Made by a program: the position numbers and the translations under genes. DNA of 64,000 bases from Vibrio palustris (GTDB lineage: Bacteria; Pseudomonadota; Gammaproteobacteria; Enterobacterales; Vibrionaceae): NCBI RefSeq assembly GCF_024346995.1, contig NZ_AP024887.1, positions 2,170,001 to 2,234,000 of the forward strand, given 5' to 3'. Below the pieces are notes generated by a model, which worked only from the letters and a program-made list of their open reading frames with translations, was not told where the DNA came from and did not search any database. Shown one piece after another: positions 42,540 through 53,378 of this stretch; the stretch's first letter is position 1; each line of letters begins with the position of its first letter.

Positions 42540-45317
42540 ATGATTAAATCCCGATATGGCTTGCGCGCGCGCGTTATTACGCTGACCCTAGCACCGACAC
42601 TGATCATTGGATTATTGCTCAGTGCGCTGTTTTCTTTCAATCGTTATCACGATCTTGAAAATCAAGTGGTCAAAGATGGCTCTAATATTATTGAGCCTTT
42701 ATCCATCGCCAGTGAAGATTCACTACGCCACAACAGCCGTGAGGCGGTGAGGCGTATCATCAGCTATGCGCATCGTAAAAACTCGGATTTTGTGCGCAGT
42801 ATTGCGGTATTCGATGCCAATAATGAATTGTTTGTCACGTCGAATTATCACCCTAACTTTGAAAAAATGATGTATCCGAAGGGTAAACCGATCCCGACAC
42901 TAAACACCTCATTACTCGATGAGAATACACTCATATTACGAGCTCCTATCCTCGATGAAAGCCGATTAGTCGATAGTAACCTCAATGAAACCACAGCGCC
43001 TATTTTGGGCTATATCGCCATTGAACTCGATCTCTCTTCGCTGCGCTTACAGCAATATCAAGAAATTTTCTCGGCCTGTATCGTCTTAATTATTGGTTTG
43101 ATCTTATCAGGAATCTTTGCCGTACGTTTAATGCATGATGTCACCAAACCGATCACCAATATGAAAAACGTGGTCGACAAAATTCGGCGTGGTCACCTTG
43201 ATGTACGGATAGAAGGAACTCTACACGGTGAACTCGACGATCTGAAAAAAGGCATCAATGCGATGGCGATGTCGCTCTCGGAATATCATGTAGAAATGCA
43301 ACATAGTATTGACCAAGCCACATCCGATTTACGTGAAACACTCGAACAATTAGAAATTCAAAACGTTGAGTTAGATATTGCCAAAAAGCGCGCCCAAGAA
43401 GCCGCACGGATTAAATCGGAGTTTTTGGCTAACATGTCTCACGAGCTGCGTACCCCTTTGAATGGTGTGATTGGGTTTACCCGTCAAATGCTGAAAACGC
43501 AAATGACAAACAGCCAAAAAGATTATCTACAAACCATTGAAAAATCAGCTAATAACCTACTGAATATCATTAATGATATTTTAGATTTCTCAAAACTAGA
43601 AGCCGGTAAACTCGCCCTCGAAAACATTCCATTTGAGTTCCAAGATGCGCTGGAAGAAGTCATTAGCTTGCAAGCCACCACGGCTCATGAAAAAGGCTTA
43701 GAACTGACGCTCAAAGTTGATAGCACTATCCCTGCAGGCTTAGTCGGCGACCCATTACGTATCCAACAAATCTTAACTAACTTAATGGGCAATTCAATTA
43801 AATTTACTGAGCATGGCAACATTGATATTAGTGTTGAAATGCGCGCACAGCATGAAGATTATGTCGAACTGCAATTCATGGTACGTGATACTGGTATCGG
43901 CATTTCCGAGCGCCAGCAAGCGCAACTTTTCCAAGCCTTTAGCCAAGCGGATGCCAGCATTTCACGTCGCTATGGCGGTACAGGGCTCGGACTGGTAATT
44001 ACCCAAAAACTGGTCAATCAAATGGACGGAGAAATCAGTTTAACGAGCCGCTTACATCAAGGCTCCACTTTCTGGTTTACCCTACGCTTGCATCAAACTG
44101 ATATGCCAATGAGCAGTAGCTTTTTAGAGCTTGATACCTTACAAGATAAGTCTCTATTATTAATTGAACCTAACCGCCAAGCGGCTTCTGTTTTACAACA
44201 CTTCCTCGATGAATGTGGCATTAAAGTGGTGTACCGTTCTGGAGTAACGCAAGAGAGTCAGCAATATGACTTTGTATTATATAATTTATCGCCAGGCCAA
44301 GAGATTAATCGCTCTGAGCTGCATGAAAATTTGGGCGCCTTAAAAACCATTAGCCACCATTTAATTGTCGGTGTACCAAGTACTGAAATTGCACTTGCAG
44401 ATGAATTAATGAAAGACTTTGCGGTACTCAGTATCACTAAACCGATTTCACGGAAAAAGCTTCTTAATGCCTTACTGACCCATCGCCCAGTCACATTCAA
44501 AGAACTCAGTACGCCAGATAGCATCGATCGTCTACCGCTCACGGTCATGGCTGTTGATGATAATCCAGCGAACCTCAAACTCATTACCGCATTACTTAAA
44601 GAGCGAGTCGCCAACGTCATTAGCTGCAAAAGTGGTATGGACGCAGTGCAAGAAGCCACGCAACGTCATTTCGATATCATTTTGATGGACATCCAGATGC
44701 CACACATGGATGGCGTCGCTGCCAGTGAAAAGATTCGGGCGACGGACATTAACAGCCAAACACCGATTATTGCCGTCACCGCTCACGCAATGAGTGGGGA
44801 GCGCGACCGACTACTGAAAGCGGGGATGGATGACTACCTGACTAAGCCAATTGAGGAGCATGTCCTTCAGCAAGTTCTGAGCAACTGGAACCCTCATCGC
44901 GATCCAGAGCAACTTGAAACCGTGCGCTTTGATGCATCACCAGAAACTGGGCCGGTGGTCAGCGCAACCGAGACGGCAATCAATTGGGAGGCGGCACTAA
45001 AACAAGCAGCAGGCAAAACCGATTTAGCTCAGGAAATGTTGCGTATGTTAGTGGATTACATCCCACAAGTATCGCAGGTTATCGAGGAAGCGTTAGCGGA
45101 TGATGATTATTCTATCGAAGACCTGTTGCATCATATTCATAAGCTGCATGGTAGCTGCGCCTACAGCGGTGTACCACGGTTACAATCGTTATGTGGCACA
45201 TTGGAAAACTTGTTACGGGCAGGCTCTAATGTCATTGATATTGAGCCTGAGTTGTTTGAACTTCAAGATGAGATGGACAAAGTTATCACCTCAGCCGAGC
45301 AGTATTTACCGGCTTAA
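42540..45317 (+). CDS. barA: Hybrid sensor histidine kinase BarA (VarS)
   Basis: Membrane kinase of the BarA-UvrY (VarS-VarA) system that drives CsrB-type RNAs and so controls CsrA. The 925 residues show two membrane segments (about 13-34 and 176-197), a periplasmic sensor, HAMP, HisKA with phospho-His301 in ANMSHELRTPLNGV, the ATPase (GTGLGLVITQKLV), a pseudo-receiver (about 535-650) lacking the usual Asp, a true receiver with IILMDIQMPHMDG, and a C-terminal HPt with HKLHGSCAYSG. It is divergent from rlmD. No partner regulator is in the window. Confidence 0.95.
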   Translation: MIKSRYGLRARVITLTLAPTLIIGLLLSALFSFNRYHDLENQVVKDGSNIIEPLSIASEDSLRHNSREAVRRIISYAHRKNSDFVRSIAVFDANNELFVTSNYHPNFEKMMYPKGKPIPTLNTSLLDENTLILRAPILDESRLVDSNLNETTAPILGYIAIELDLSSLRLQQYQEIFSACIVLIIGLILSGIFAVRLMHDVTKPITNMKNVVDKIRRGHLDVRIEGTLHGELDDLKKGINAMAMSLSEYHVEMQHSIDQATSDLRETLEQLEIQNVELDIAKKRAQEAARIKSEFLANMSHELRTPLNGVIGFTRQMLKTQMTNSQKDYLQTIEKSANNLLNIINDILDFSKLEAGKLALENIPFEFQDALEEVISLQATTAHEKGLELTLKVDSTIPAGLVGDPLRIQQILTNLMGNSIKFTEHGNIDISVEMRAQHEDYVELQFMVRDTGIGISERQQAQLFQAFSQADASISRRYGGTGLGLVITQKLVNQMDGEISLTSRLHQGSTFWFTLRLHQTDMPMSSSFLELDTLQDKSLLLIEPNRQAASVLQHFLDECGIKVVYRSGVTQESQQYDFVLYNLSPGQEINRSELHENLGALKTISHHLIVGVPSTEIALADELMKDFAVLSITKPISRKKLLNALLTHRPVTFKELSTPDSIDRLPLTVMAVDDNPANLKLITALLKERVANVISCKSGMDAVQEATQRHFDIILMDIQMPHMDGVAASEKIRATDINSQTPIIAVTAHAMSGERDRLLKAGMDDYLTKPIEEHVLQQVLSNWNPHRDPEQLETVRFDASPETGPVVSATETAINWEAALKQAAGKTDLAQEMLRMLVDYIPQVSQVIEEALADDDYSIEDLLHHIHKLHGSCAYSGVPRLQSLCGTLENLLRAGSNVIDIEPELFELQDEMDKVITSAEQYLPA

Positions 45318-45368
45318 TTCATGATCTGCATCTGCATCAATGCGGGTAAACATTAACCCGCTGTAACA

Positions 45369-45398
45369 TAAAAAACGACGCAAATGCGTCGTTTTTTT
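45369..45398. terminator. Bidirectional terminator between barA and acpS
   Basis: AAAAACGACGCA / TGCGTCGTTTTT with a two-base loop. A second hairpin (GCGGGT / ACCCGC, about 45341-45361) lies just upstream on the barA side without a T-run. Confidence 0.9.
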
Positions 45399-45440
45399 AT
45401 AATCATTATCGGCATCCATTTACTCTACTTGCCTGACAAT

Positions 45441-45821
45441 TTAAGCCGATTCAGCGATGACTGTGGCAACGGCATAATGTTTTTCGTCAGAAATCGATAT
45501 ATGATAGTGAACAATGCCTTTCTCTAAAGAAAGCTGCTTGGCAACGCCAGAGACATTCAAGATAGGCTTACCCAACTCATCATTCGCTACAGCAAAATCT
45601 TGAAAAGAAACACCTTTAGCAATACCTGTTCCTAATGCTTTTGAAGCGGCTTCTTTGACAGCAAAGCGCTTGGCTAGATAACGAGCTGGCTGCTTGGTTT
45701 GCGTAAACACTACCAGCTCATTGGGAGTTAAAATCCGCGCAGCAAAAGCTTGACCAGTGCGCTCTAATACGCGTTCAATGCGATCAATTTCACAAATGTC
45801 GGTCCCTAAACCTATCAGCAT
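45441..45821 (-). CDS. acpS: Holo-[acyl-carrier-protein] synthase
   Basis: Transfers 4'-phosphopantetheine from CoA to acyl carrier protein. The 126-residue protein starts with [16 protein letters not shown] (magnesium-binding Asp), then [20 protein letters not shown] with the second acidic residue, and ends with [19 protein letters not shown]. It is the last gene of the long minus-strand run from rpoE and follows pdxJ by five bases; pdxJ-acpS is a conserved pair. Confidence 0.97.
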   Translation of the reverse strand: MLIGLGTDICEIDRIERVLERTGQAFAARILTPNELVVFTQTKQPARYLAKRFAVKEAASKALGTGIAKGVSFQDFAVANDELGKPILNVSGVAKQLSLEKGIVHYHISISDEKHYAVATVIAESA

Positions 45822-45826
45822 AATAT

Positions 45827-46558
45827 TTAACGTCGCGCTTCAATCATCGCGAGTTTCATATCCAGCACAGCTTTATCTAGACCCTCAAACATTGCTCGGC
45901 CCATGATCGAGTGCCCAATATTCAATTCATAGATTTCAGGGATTTTCGCGATAGCCGCCACATTATGGTAGGTCAATCCATGTCCTGCATTCACGGTTAA
46001 GCCAAGATCCGCGGCATAGCTAGCAGCCGCAGAGATTTTTTTCAGTTCCGCTTGTTTCTCTTCTTCTGTTTCGGCATCGGCATAATGCCCAGTATGAAGC
46101 TCTACAAACGGAGCGCCGCACATTTTTGCCGCATCAATTTGCTCACGGTCTGCATCAATAAATAAAGAGACGCGGATCCCCGCTGCCGTTAGCTTTTCTG
46201 TGGCCGCTTTTACTTTCTCATGCTGGCCAAGTACATCCAACCCACCTTCTGTCGTCAGCTCGGCACGTTTTTCGGGAACTAAGCACACGTATTCAGGCTG
46301 CACATTGAGCGCAATCCCCACCATTTCGTCTGTCACAGCCATTTCTAGGTTCATGCGCGTTTGCAGGGTTTCACGCAATAAACGCACGTCACGATCTTGG
46401 ATATGACGGCGATCTTCTCGTAAATGAACCGTAATACCATCAGCGCCCGCACGTTCAGCAATATCAGCCGCGTGTACAGGGTCTGGATACTTAGTGCCTC
46501 GCGCATTACGCAAGGTCGCAATATGATCGATATTTACACCTAGATAAATTGAGCTCAT
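45827..46558 (-). CDS. pdxJ: Pyridoxine 5'-phosphate synthase PdxJ
   Basis: Final ring-forming step of the DXP-dependent vitamin B6 pathway. The 243-residue TIM-barrel protein shows [17 protein letters not shown] (residues 6-22), [16 protein letters not shown], the Glu of [10 protein letters not shown], and [13 protein letters not shown] and [13 protein letters not shown]. Its ATG overlaps the recO stop as ATGA, indicating translational coupling in recO-pdxJ-acpS. Confidence 0.97.
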   Translation of the reverse strand: MSSIYLGVNIDHIATLRNARGTKYPDPVHAADIAERAGADGITVHLREDRRHIQDRDVRLLRETLQTRMNLEMAVTDEMVGIALNVQPEYVCLVPEKRAELTTEGGLDVLGQHEKVKAATEKLTAAGIRVSLFIDADREQIDAAKMCGAPFVELHTGHYADAETEEEKQAELKKISAAASYAADLGLTVNAGHGLTYHNVAAIAKIPEIYELNIGHSIMGRAMFEGLDKAVLDMKLAMIEARR

Positions 46559-47280
46559 TTGTCTGTACTCCGTGCTCTGGGTAAAACTGTTCGTCTAAAC
46601 AGCTCCCGACTTTTTAATGGTCTACCGCCAAGGTAAGGTTTTAAGGCAATTCGCGTGAAACGCTTCGCGGCTTGTAATTGGGTTGAGGTTTGAAAACGTC
46701 GCTCACTAATCGCAACCAGTTCATCCCCTAAGAAAGTGAGATTATCCTTTCTTACCGAAGCAATAAAGCCTTTTTGTTCACGATAACGATATGTCATCGT
46801 CGGCACAATCGGTTCTCCTGTTCCAGCGCAGTGCAAAAAGTCGACGCCGTATCCCAAAGAGGAGAGTAACGCTAACTCAAAGCGTCGTAACGCCGGTTCA
46901 GGGTTAGAGGCTTGTGCTAGTTCAGTGAGTACTGACAAATAATCGTGAAACAATTCTGGGTATGGACTTTCTGGCGAAATAATACGGTCTATCAGCTCAT
47001 TAACATACATTGCTGAGTAAAGATTAATTCCCGTCAACGGTATACCCAAACTTATCGGCTCAGCTTGCCGCAACGTCTTCATCGAGCCTTTGCCAGACCA
47101 TTTGAGTAACAGGGGGGTAAAAGGCTGCAAAGCACCTTTCAAATTAGAACGCTTACCTCGCGCCCCTTTTGCCATAATGGATAAACGTCCGTATTCTTCG
47201 CTAAACACGTCAAGAATCAAGCTCGATTCGCTATAAAGACGTCGATGTAAAACAAAGCAACGCTGTAAACCGTCAGTCAT
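46555..47280 (-). CDS. recO: DNA repair protein RecO
   Basis: Mediates RecA loading on SSB-coated DNA with RecR. The 241-residue protein has the N-terminal OB fold ([32 protein letters not shown]) and a helical C-terminal part with [17 protein letters not shown]. No zinc cysteine cluster is evident, as in the E. coli type. It lies 86 bases after era, with a possible attenuator in the gap, and overlaps pdxJ. Confidence 0.95.
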   Translation of the reverse strand: MTDGLQRCFVLHRRLYSESSLILDVFSEEYGRLSIMAKGARGKRSNLKGALQPFTPLLLKWSGKGSMKTLRQAEPISLGIPLTGINLYSAMYVNELIDRIISPESPYPELFHDYLSVLTELAQASNPEPALRRFELALLSSLGYGVDFLHCAGTGEPIVPTMTYRYREQKGFIASVRKDNLTFLGDELVAISERRFQTSTQLQAAKRFTRIALKPYLGGRPLKSRELFRRTVLPRARSTDK

Positions 47281-47310
47281 AATGTGATATCCAATGACAG
47301 CTTAGCACAT

Positions 47311-47356
47311 AAAAAAGGAGAGAAAGCAAAGAGCCATACTTGTGTATGACTCTTTG
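47311..47356 (-). terminator. Possible attenuator between era and recO
   Basis: On the minus strand CAAAGAGTCATA pairs with TATGGCTCTTTG (one G-U pair) around six bases. A six-base T-run comes about ten bases after the stem, further than in a standard terminator, so it may be only partly effective. Confidence 0.4.
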
Positions 47357-47366
47357 TTGCATGAGT

Positions 47367-48335
47367 TTATAAATCGTCGATGTAACCAAGAGAGCGCAAT
47401 GCGCGCTCATCATCAGCCCAACCTGACTTCACTTTCACCCATGTTTCTAAATACACTTTACGGCCAAACAACTCTTCCATATCGAGACGTGCTTGTTGTC
47501 CGATCGTTTTAATTTTTTCGCCTTTGGTACCAATCACCATTTTCTTCTGGCCCGAACGCTCAACTAAGATCAAAGCGTTAATACGGAAACCATCGGTATC
47601 TGGGTTGTAGTCAAAGCGTTCAATTTCAACCGTGACAGAATATGGCAGCTCTTCCCCAGTAAAACGCATCAGCTTTTCACGTAAGATTTCTGACGCCATA
47701 AAGCGCTGTGAGCGATCGGTGACATACTCTTCGGGAAAGTGATGAATCGTTTTTGGTAAATGCTGGCGTACATGCTTATGCAATACATCCACATTCGTTC
47801 CATGCTTAGCCGAAATCGGCACAACATCCACAAAGTTATAACGCTGTGTCAATTCATGCATGTGTGTCATAACATCAGCACGCTCTTTGACGTTATCAAC
47901 TTTATTGATACACAACACCACTGGGAAGTTGGCTTTTTGTAGCTTGGTAAAGACCATTTCATCGTCAGCAGTCCAATGGGTACCATCGACAAGAAACAGG
48001 ACCAAATTCACATCGCTTAGAGAGCTATTCGCCGCGCGGTTCATTAAGCGGTTAATCGCACGCTTCTCTTCAATATGTAGCCCTGGTGTATCAACATAAA
48101 TCGCTTGGTAATCACCTTCGGTGTCCACACCCATAATACGGTGGCGTGTGGTTTGCGGCTTACGCGATGTAATCGAAATTTTTTGTCCCAGTAGATTATT
48201 CAATAACGTGGATTTACCTACGTTAGGACGACCAACTATCGCGATAAAACCACAATGTTGGTTCTCTGGCGAAGACGGTGCGGTTTCTGGGGATGCAAAG
48301 AATGCATCAATATCAAACTCGTTATTTTCAGACAT
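47367..48335 (-). CDS. era: GTPase Era
   Basis: A GTPase needed for 16S rRNA maturation and 30S assembly. The 322-residue protein has G motifs [27 protein letters not shown] and SAKHG, and a C-terminal KH RNA-binding domain with [15 protein letters not shown]. It carries about 21 extra acidic residues before [11 protein letters not shown] compared with E. coli Era. The start overlaps the rnc stop by eight bases, so the two are translationally coupled. Confidence 0.97.
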   Translation of the reverse strand: MSENNEFDIDAFFASPETAPSSPENQHCGFIAIVGRPNVGKSTLLNNLLGQKISITSRKPQTTRHRIMGVDTEGDYQAIYVDTPGLHIEEKRAINRLMNRAANSSLSDVNLVLFLVDGTHWTADDEMVFTKLQKANFPVVLCINKVDNVKERADVMTHMHELTQRYNFVDVVPISAKHGTNVDVLHKHVRQHLPKTIHHFPEEYVTDRSQRFMASEILREKLMRFTGEELPYSVTVEIERFDYNPDTDGFRINALILVERSGQKKMVIGTKGEKIKTIGQQARLDMEELFGRKVYLETWVKVKSGWADDERALRSLGYIDDL

Positions 48336-49005
48336 TGGTCAATTGCTCTAACGCTGATTCCGCAGCCGCTTGTTCTGCCTTGCGACGACTGGTACCTTTT
48401 CCAATAACAGGCTCTCCAAAGCCTGCAACATCACATGCAACCGTAAACTCTTGGTTGTGTGCTTCACCTTTAATGTTGCTAACAGTATAGATCGGAAGTG
48501 GCTTGCGTCTGCCTTGTAAAAACTCTTGCAAACGAGTCTTCGGATCTTTCTGTGACACGCCAGGCTCAATACTTTCTAAGCGAGGTTGATACCAACCTAA
48601 AATGATACCGCGTACCACTTCTAGATCACTATCAAGGTAAACTGCTCCGATAATAGCTTCGACTGCATCGGCTAATATCGAGTCACGACGAAAACCGCCG
48701 CTTTTCAATTCACCTGGACCTAATTTTAAGTAATCTCCTAGACCGAATTCTCGACCCAGTTCAGCCAACGTATTTCCTCTCACCAACGTCGCACGCATAC
48801 GACTCATATCCCCTTCATTCACCTTAGGGAAACGGTGGTAAAGATCATCGGCAATGACAAAACTTAAAATTGAATCGCCCAGAAACTCAAGACGTTCATT
48901 ATGTTTTCCATTAGCGCTACGGTGCGTCAGCGCTAATTCCATAAGATCGGCACTATTAAACGAGTAGCCGATCTTTTTTTCTAATTGATAAATTGGAGAA
49001 TTCAT
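48328..49005 (-). CDS. rnc: Ribonuclease III
   Basis: Double-strand-specific endonuclease for rRNA precursors and mRNA control. The 225-residue protein contains the signature [15 protein letters not shown] (about 36-50), a second acidic site in [16 protein letters not shown], and a C-terminal dsRNA-binding domain ([21 protein letters not shown]). It lies between lepB and era, the conserved lepA-lepB-rnc-era order. In E. coli rnc controls its own message through the leader. Confidence 0.97.
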   Translation of the reverse strand: MNSPIYQLEKKIGYSFNSADLMELALTHRSANGKHNERLEFLGDSILSFVIADDLYHRFPKVNEGDMSRMRATLVRGNTLAELGREFGLGDYLKLGPGELKSGGFRRDSILADAVEAIIGAVYLDSDLEVVRGIILGWYQPRLESIEPGVSQKDPKTRLQEFLQGRRKPLPIYTVSNIKGEAHNQEFTVACDVAGFGEPVIGKGTSRRKAEQAAAESALEQLTNV

Positions 49006-49039
49006 ACTCTCTCGATGCGTTGATGCTAGAAATTCTAGA

Positions 49040-49936
49040 CTATTCTATCCCACCGATGCGATTAAAACGTACACCAGTTGGAACCCAAGTTGGTAAGACA
49101 TCATCAGGTTTGCGATCAAACGTAAAGCTAATCCAAATCCCAACGGCTTTACCGACTAAATTAGCTTCAGGAACAAATCCCCAAAAGCGACTATCGGCAC
49201 TATTATCACGATTATCACCCATCATGAAATAATGACCTTCAGGCACAACCCATTCATTAACACCCGCACGAGGACGGTAGTCGCTCACGCGATCAGCATG
49301 CATAGGGTTGAGCAAAATTTTATGATCCACTTTACCTAATTGCTCATCCAATTGCATTAGAGGAACTCCTCTCTGCATAAATTGGCTTTTCTGCACATGG
49401 CTCAGTGGCACTGGTTTGCATTGTGATTCGCCTTTGGGCTGAATACAAACCTGCTTAGTACGGCTATAACGGATCGTATCTCCAGGTAAGCCAACTAAAC
49501 GTTTAATGTAATCGACACTCGGATCTAATGGATAACGGAAGACCACAATATCGCCACGTTTTGGTTCTGATGTTTTGATTAACGTTTTATGCCATACCGG
49601 ATCTTTTAATCCATAAGCATATTTTTCAACGACAATAAAATCACCCACCAGCAAGGTCGGCATCATGGAGCCTGACGGAATCTGAAACGGCTCAAAAATA
49701 AATGAACGCAGAATCAAAACAAACGCAATCACTGGAAATAGCGAAACACTATTTTCTACCCACCAAGGTTGCGGATCAATCTTGTCAGCTAATTTAGGAT
49801 CAAGGCCATTGGTTTCTGCTTGCAGCTTTTCCAGTTTTTGTTGGCGTTTTTTTGCCCATACCAGTTTTTCTAATACCCAAACAACACCGGTTACAAGGGT
49901 GAAAATAACTAGAAAAAGTGAAAATTGATTGGCCAT
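49040..49936 (-). CDS. lepB: Signal peptidase I LepB
   Basis: Cleaves signal peptides from exported proteins. The 298-residue protein has two N-terminal membrane segments (about 5-22 and 64-78), then a periplasmic catalytic part with nucleophile Ser90 in [14 protein letters not shown] and general base Lys145 in [12 protein letters not shown]; the C-terminal [13 protein letters not shown] motif is also present. These positions agree closely with E. coli LepB. It lies between lepA and rnc. Confidence 0.97.
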   Translation of the reverse strand: MANQFSLFLVIFTLVTGVVWVLEKLVWAKKRQQKLEKLQAETNGLDPKLADKIDPQPWWVENSVSLFPVIAFVLILRSFIFEPFQIPSGSMMPTLLVGDFIVVEKYAYGLKDPVWHKTLIKTSEPKRGDIVVFRYPLDPSVDYIKRLVGLPGDTIRYSRTKQVCIQPKGESQCKPVPLSHVQKSQFMQRGVPLMQLDEQLGKVDHKILLNPMHADRVSDYRPRAGVNEWVVPEGHYFMMGDNRDNSADSRFWGFVPEANLVGKAVGIWISFTFDRKPDDVLPTWVPTGVRFNRIGGIE

Positions 49937-50027
49937 GACTTCCCTTATCTATAAATACGAAAGTGAAAGAGCTAGGCCCTTTCACTTAAACGATTAATAC
50001 ATGAAAAACACTATATTTCGCAAGGCG

Positions 50028-51821
50028 TTAATCTTTACCTACATGCAAAATAGCTAAGAACGCTTCTTGAGGCAATTCGACGTTACCGATTTGCTTCATA
50101 CGTTTCTTACCTTCCTTCTGTTTCTTCAATAGTTTTTTCTTACGGCTAACGTCACCACCGTAACACTTCGCAATAACATTTTTACGCAACTGTTTCACCG
50201 TCGAACGCGCGATGATATGTGAACCAATCGCGGCTTGAATAGCAATATCGAACATTTGGCGAGGAATAAATTCTTTCATTTTCTCAACCAAAAGACGACC
50301 ACGGCTCTGAGCGATGTCACGGTGTGTAATGATAGCAAGTGCATCAACACGCTCACCATTCATCAAGACATCAACACGCACCATGTCAGAGGCTTCATAA
50401 CGTTGGAAGTTATACTCTAATGACGCGTAACCTCGTGACGTTGACTTCAAGCGGTCAAAGAAATCTAACACCACTTCCGCCATAGGTAGATCGTAGGTTA
50501 ACGCGATTTGATTACCGTGATAAACCATATCCACCTGAACACCACGCTTTTCAACACATAGTGTAATCACGCTACCTAGGTACTCATCAGGAACTAGAAT
50601 ATTACAGCGTGCAATTGGCTCACGAACTTCTTCAATATCAGAGACTGCGGGTAATTTAGCTGGGCTATCAACGTAAATAATCTCGTCATCGGTCTTAACC
50701 ACTTCATAAACTACCGTTGGCGCAGTTGTGATAAGGTCGAGATTATATTCACGCTCTAAACGCTCTTGAATCACTTCCATATGCAGCATACCTAGGAAGC
50801 CACAACGGAAACCAAAGCCCAACGCCGCAGAAGATTCTGGTTCATAGAACAATGAAGCGTCATTAAGAGCCAAACGGCCAAGTGCATCACGAAAGCTTTC
50901 GTAGTCATCAGAAGAGACTGGGAATAAGCCTGCGTACACTTGTGGACGAACTTTCTTAAAACCAGGAACACGTTCTGCACAGCCGTTTTTCGCGTGAGTT
51001 AACGTATCGCCGACTGGAGCGCCGAGGATATCTTTAATTCCACACACAACCCAGCCAACTTCACCCGTATTCAGACCACCGGTAGGCACACGCTTAGGTG
51101 TAAAGATACCAATGCCATCCACACCCCATGTTTGCTCGGTGCTCATTACTTTAATTTTGTCATGCTTCTTTAGTGAACCATTTTTGATTCGTACCAAAGA
51201 TACCACACCTAAGTAGTTATCAAACCAAGAGTCAATAATCAACGCTTGTAAAGGACCATCAGGGTCCCCTTGAGGAGCAGGAATAGAACGCACAATGTTT
51301 TCTAAAACATCTTCAATACCTTGTCCAGTTTTTGCAGAGCATTGCACTGCATCCATGGCATCAATACCGACGATATTTTCAATTTCTTCAGCGACACGAT
51401 CGGGATCGGCAGCGGGTAGATCAATTTTATTGAGAACTGGAACGACTTCGAGATCCATATCAATGGCGGTGTAGCAATTCGCTAAGGTTTGTGCTTCCAC
51501 ACCTTGCCCTGCATCCACAACCAATAATGCACCTTCACACGCCGCCAGCGAACGTGATACTTCATAAGAGAAGTCAACGTGTCCAGGTGTGTCGATGAAG
51601 TTCAGTTGGTAGGTTTCGCCATCTTTCGCTTTATAATCAAGAGTCACACTCTGAGATTTGATGGTGATACCACGTTCACGCTCTAGATCCATAGAATCTA
51701 AAACTTGCGCCGCCATTTCACGGCTGGTCAATCCACCACAATCTTGAATAAGGCGGTCAGATAGTGTCGACTTACCGTGGTCGATATGGGCGATAATCGA
51801 AAAGTTACGAATGTGCTTCAT
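50028..51821 (-). CDS. lepA: Elongation factor 4 (LepA), back-translocating GTPase
   Basis: A ribosomal GTPase that influences initiation or back-translocation. The 597-residue length is standard. G motifs are [14 protein letters not shown] (residues 10-23), DTPGHVDF and NKIDLP; the EF4-specific C-terminal domain includes [20 protein letters not shown]. It precedes lepB in the same direction. A perfect 9-pair hairpin lies 39 bases upstream of its start, between it and rseC. Confidence 0.97.
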   Translation of the reverse strand: MKHIRNFSIIAHIDHGKSTLSDRLIQDCGGLTSREMAAQVLDSMDLERERGITIKSQSVTLDYKAKDGETYQLNFIDTPGHVDFSYEVSRSLAACEGALLVVDAGQGVEAQTLANCYTAIDMDLEVVPVLNKIDLPAADPDRVAEEIENIVGIDAMDAVQCSAKTGQGIEDVLENIVRSIPAPQGDPDGPLQALIIDSWFDNYLGVVSLVRIKNGSLKKHDKIKVMSTEQTWGVDGIGIFTPKRVPTGGLNTGEVGWVVCGIKDILGAPVGDTLTHAKNGCAERVPGFKKVRPQVYAGLFPVSSDDYESFRDALGRLALNDASLFYEPESSAALGFGFRCGFLGMLHMEVIQERLEREYNLDLITTAPTVVYEVVKTDDEIIYVDSPAKLPAVSDIEEVREPIARCNILVPDEYLGSVITLCVEKRGVQVDMVYHGNQIALTYDLPMAEVVLDFFDRLKSTSRGYASLEYNFQRYEASDMVRVDVLMNGERVDALAIITHRDIAQSRGRLLVEKMKEFIPRQMFDIAIQAAIGSHIIARSTVKQLRKNVIAKCYGGDVSRKKKLLKKQKEGKKRMKQIGNVELPQEAFLAILHVGKD

Positions 51822-51859
51822 AGGTTCGGGATGACTTAACTCTGGTAAATTTGAGACAT

Positions 51860-51886
51860 GGAAGCGCTGAATGACTTAGCGCTTCC
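51860..51886 (-). promoter_or_regulatory. Perfect hairpin in the rseC-lepA gap
   Basis: GGAAGCGCT and AGCGCTTCC form nine pairs around a nine-base loop. No T-run follows on the minus strand. It may be an RNA processing or stability element, or a factor-dependent pause site, between the sigma-E regulatory genes and lepA. Confidence 0.45.
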
Positions 51887-51933
51887 TTCGAGTGGGGCGA
51901 TTCTAACGAATTTCACTACACTTCGCACCTTAT

Positions 51934-52404
51934 TTAAACAATAGGTTCTCCGAGCACACGCAGCAACACCACTTCTTGTTGTGAACGTTTTTCCAACTGA
52001 GGGGATAAAAACTTGGCGAGATAAATCCCCAAGGCCATAAAAATAAACGCACATACAATCAAAGCACCTTCCCCTGTCCCTAGAAGAGGAGCCACCCAAT
52101 GTTGACCAATCGCGGTCCCTAACATCATCATTAGTAAAGGAACGATATAAACCAAAGCCGCCGACTGTAATAGACTTTTTTCAGGAAAACCAATTTCAAC
52201 AACTTGTCCGGCTTGCACACTTTTTTTCGTGGTTAGATGCCACAACAGTGCTTTGCTTTTAACCACATTCGACACTAAACCTGTTCCGCAACTTTTTTTC
52301 GATGCGCAACTACTGCAACTGGTTTTTTGCTCACAACTCAGCTGAATGTGATACTCACCTGAATCAGATTGGACACCCTTTACGGTCGCTAATGCCGTCA
52401 TCAT
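51934..52404 (-). CDS. rseC: SoxR-reducing system protein RseC
   Basis: An inner-membrane protein of the rpoE operon; in E. coli it takes part in reducing SoxR. The 156-residue protein begins with a cysteine cluster (CEQKTSCSSCASKKSCG, residues 24-40), which could bind an iron-sulfur cluster or metal, followed by two membrane segments (about 82-101 and 110-127). It starts two bases before the rseB stop region, so rseB-rseC are tightly linked. Confidence 0.93.
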   Translation of the reverse strand: MMTALATVKGVQSDSGEYHIQLSCEQKTSCSSCASKKSCGTGLVSNVVKSKALLWHLTTKKSVQAGQVVEIGFPEKSLLQSAALVYIVPLLMMMLGTAIGQHWVAPLLGTGEGALIVCAFIFMALGIYLAKFLSPQLEKRSQQEVVLLRVLGEPIV

Positions 52405-52406
52405 AT

Positions 52407-53366
52407 CTATTTGGCCTCTTGCGCATTGAATACCACTGATTTAGCAATGCGTTGTGCAGTTGTCGGTGGTAAGTCTCCAATAACAGAGATTTCATAGTTA
52501 CCACGAGTCACCGTTTGCAATGTTCTACGCCCTTGGCGAATCAGCTGATTACTTAATGAGTGGTCATCTTTCGGTGCCACATAAACCGAAAAGCTAAACA
52601 AGCCATCAGAAAACATTTGGTTTTCTACCACTCGCTTCGTGATGACCATACGGTAGCGATTGATTTCTAAAGATTTAAAGCCATCTGGCACCCAGTTCAC
52701 TTTCCACGTCGCTTGCTTAACGTTGCTTTTGGGAACACTTAATACATCCGGTAAGTGGACATTTTTCAAACCCGACATAATATCGACAAGTTTATCATTA
52801 ACAGAGTAAGAAATCGTGCGATATTGCTCAAGCACCTCGCCATCTCTGTCCACTAAATCAGCACGTAGTGGTAAGTTGCTATGTTCACCGACCCACAACA
52901 CATAGGAATAGCGTAAGCCATCCTTCGGAACAATACGAATAACATGGCATGGTGTTCCGGCCTCACGATCACGTCCAATATTAACAAAATCGTAATGTTG
53001 ACTCAGTTGGTCAATATCACTATTTAATAGCGGAATTAAAGGAGCAACCATATGGTGTGAGGCAATAGTGAAAGGCTTCACTCCAGGCTCAATATAGCTG
53101 ATTTCATTTCCGCGGCGAATCACTTCGCGCACTGGACCACTAAGATAGACTAAATGAGCAAACTGCTGCTGTTTTTCATGAGCATGACGATAAAGCAGCG
53201 GCTCAATACTGTTTTTCTTAATCAAGATATAAGACAGCTCATAATTAAGCTGCTGACTAGCCTTGCTCATATCATGTAACAATGCCTTAGCTGACGTGTT
53301 ATCTGCAAAAACAGGTGTTGAGTTCAAGCAGAGCAGCACCAGTACACTGATCAGAAATGTTTTCAT
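52407..53366 (-). CDS. rseB: Periplasmic sigma-E regulator RseB
   Basis: Binds the periplasmic part of RseA and protects it from DegS; lipopolysaccharide intermediates release it. The 319-residue protein has a signal peptide (cleavage after VFA, about residue 22), a LolA-like N-terminal domain (SKASQQLNYELSYILIKKN), and a smaller C-terminal domain (DGLFSFSVYVAPKDDHS). It lies 12 bases after rseA. Confidence 0.95.
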   Translation of the reverse strand: MKTFLISVLVLLCLNSTPVFADNTSAKALLHDMSKASQQLNYELSYILIKKNSIEPLLYRHAHEKQQQFAHLVYLSGPVREVIRRGNEISYIEPGVKPFTIASHHMVAPLIPLLNSDIDQLSQHYDFVNIGRDREAGTPCHVIRIVPKDGLRYSYVLWVGEHSNLPLRADLVDRDGEVLEQYRTISYSVNDKLVDIMSGLKNVHLPDVLSVPKSNVKQATWKVNWVPDGFKSLEINRYRMVITKRVVENQMFSDGLFSFSVYVAPKDDHSLSNQLIRQGRRTLQTVTRGNYEISVIGDLPPTTAQRIAKSVVFNAQEAK

Positions 53367-53378
53367 TCAATTACCGAT

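Noticed and set aside
44258..44659. 133-codon antisense open frame inside barA
   Set aside because: It mirrors the receiver-coding part of barA and shows no protein family signature.
51836..52099. 87-codon open frame across the rseC-lepA gap
   Set aside because: It overlaps rseC in another frame and contains the hairpin; nothing suggests a real product.
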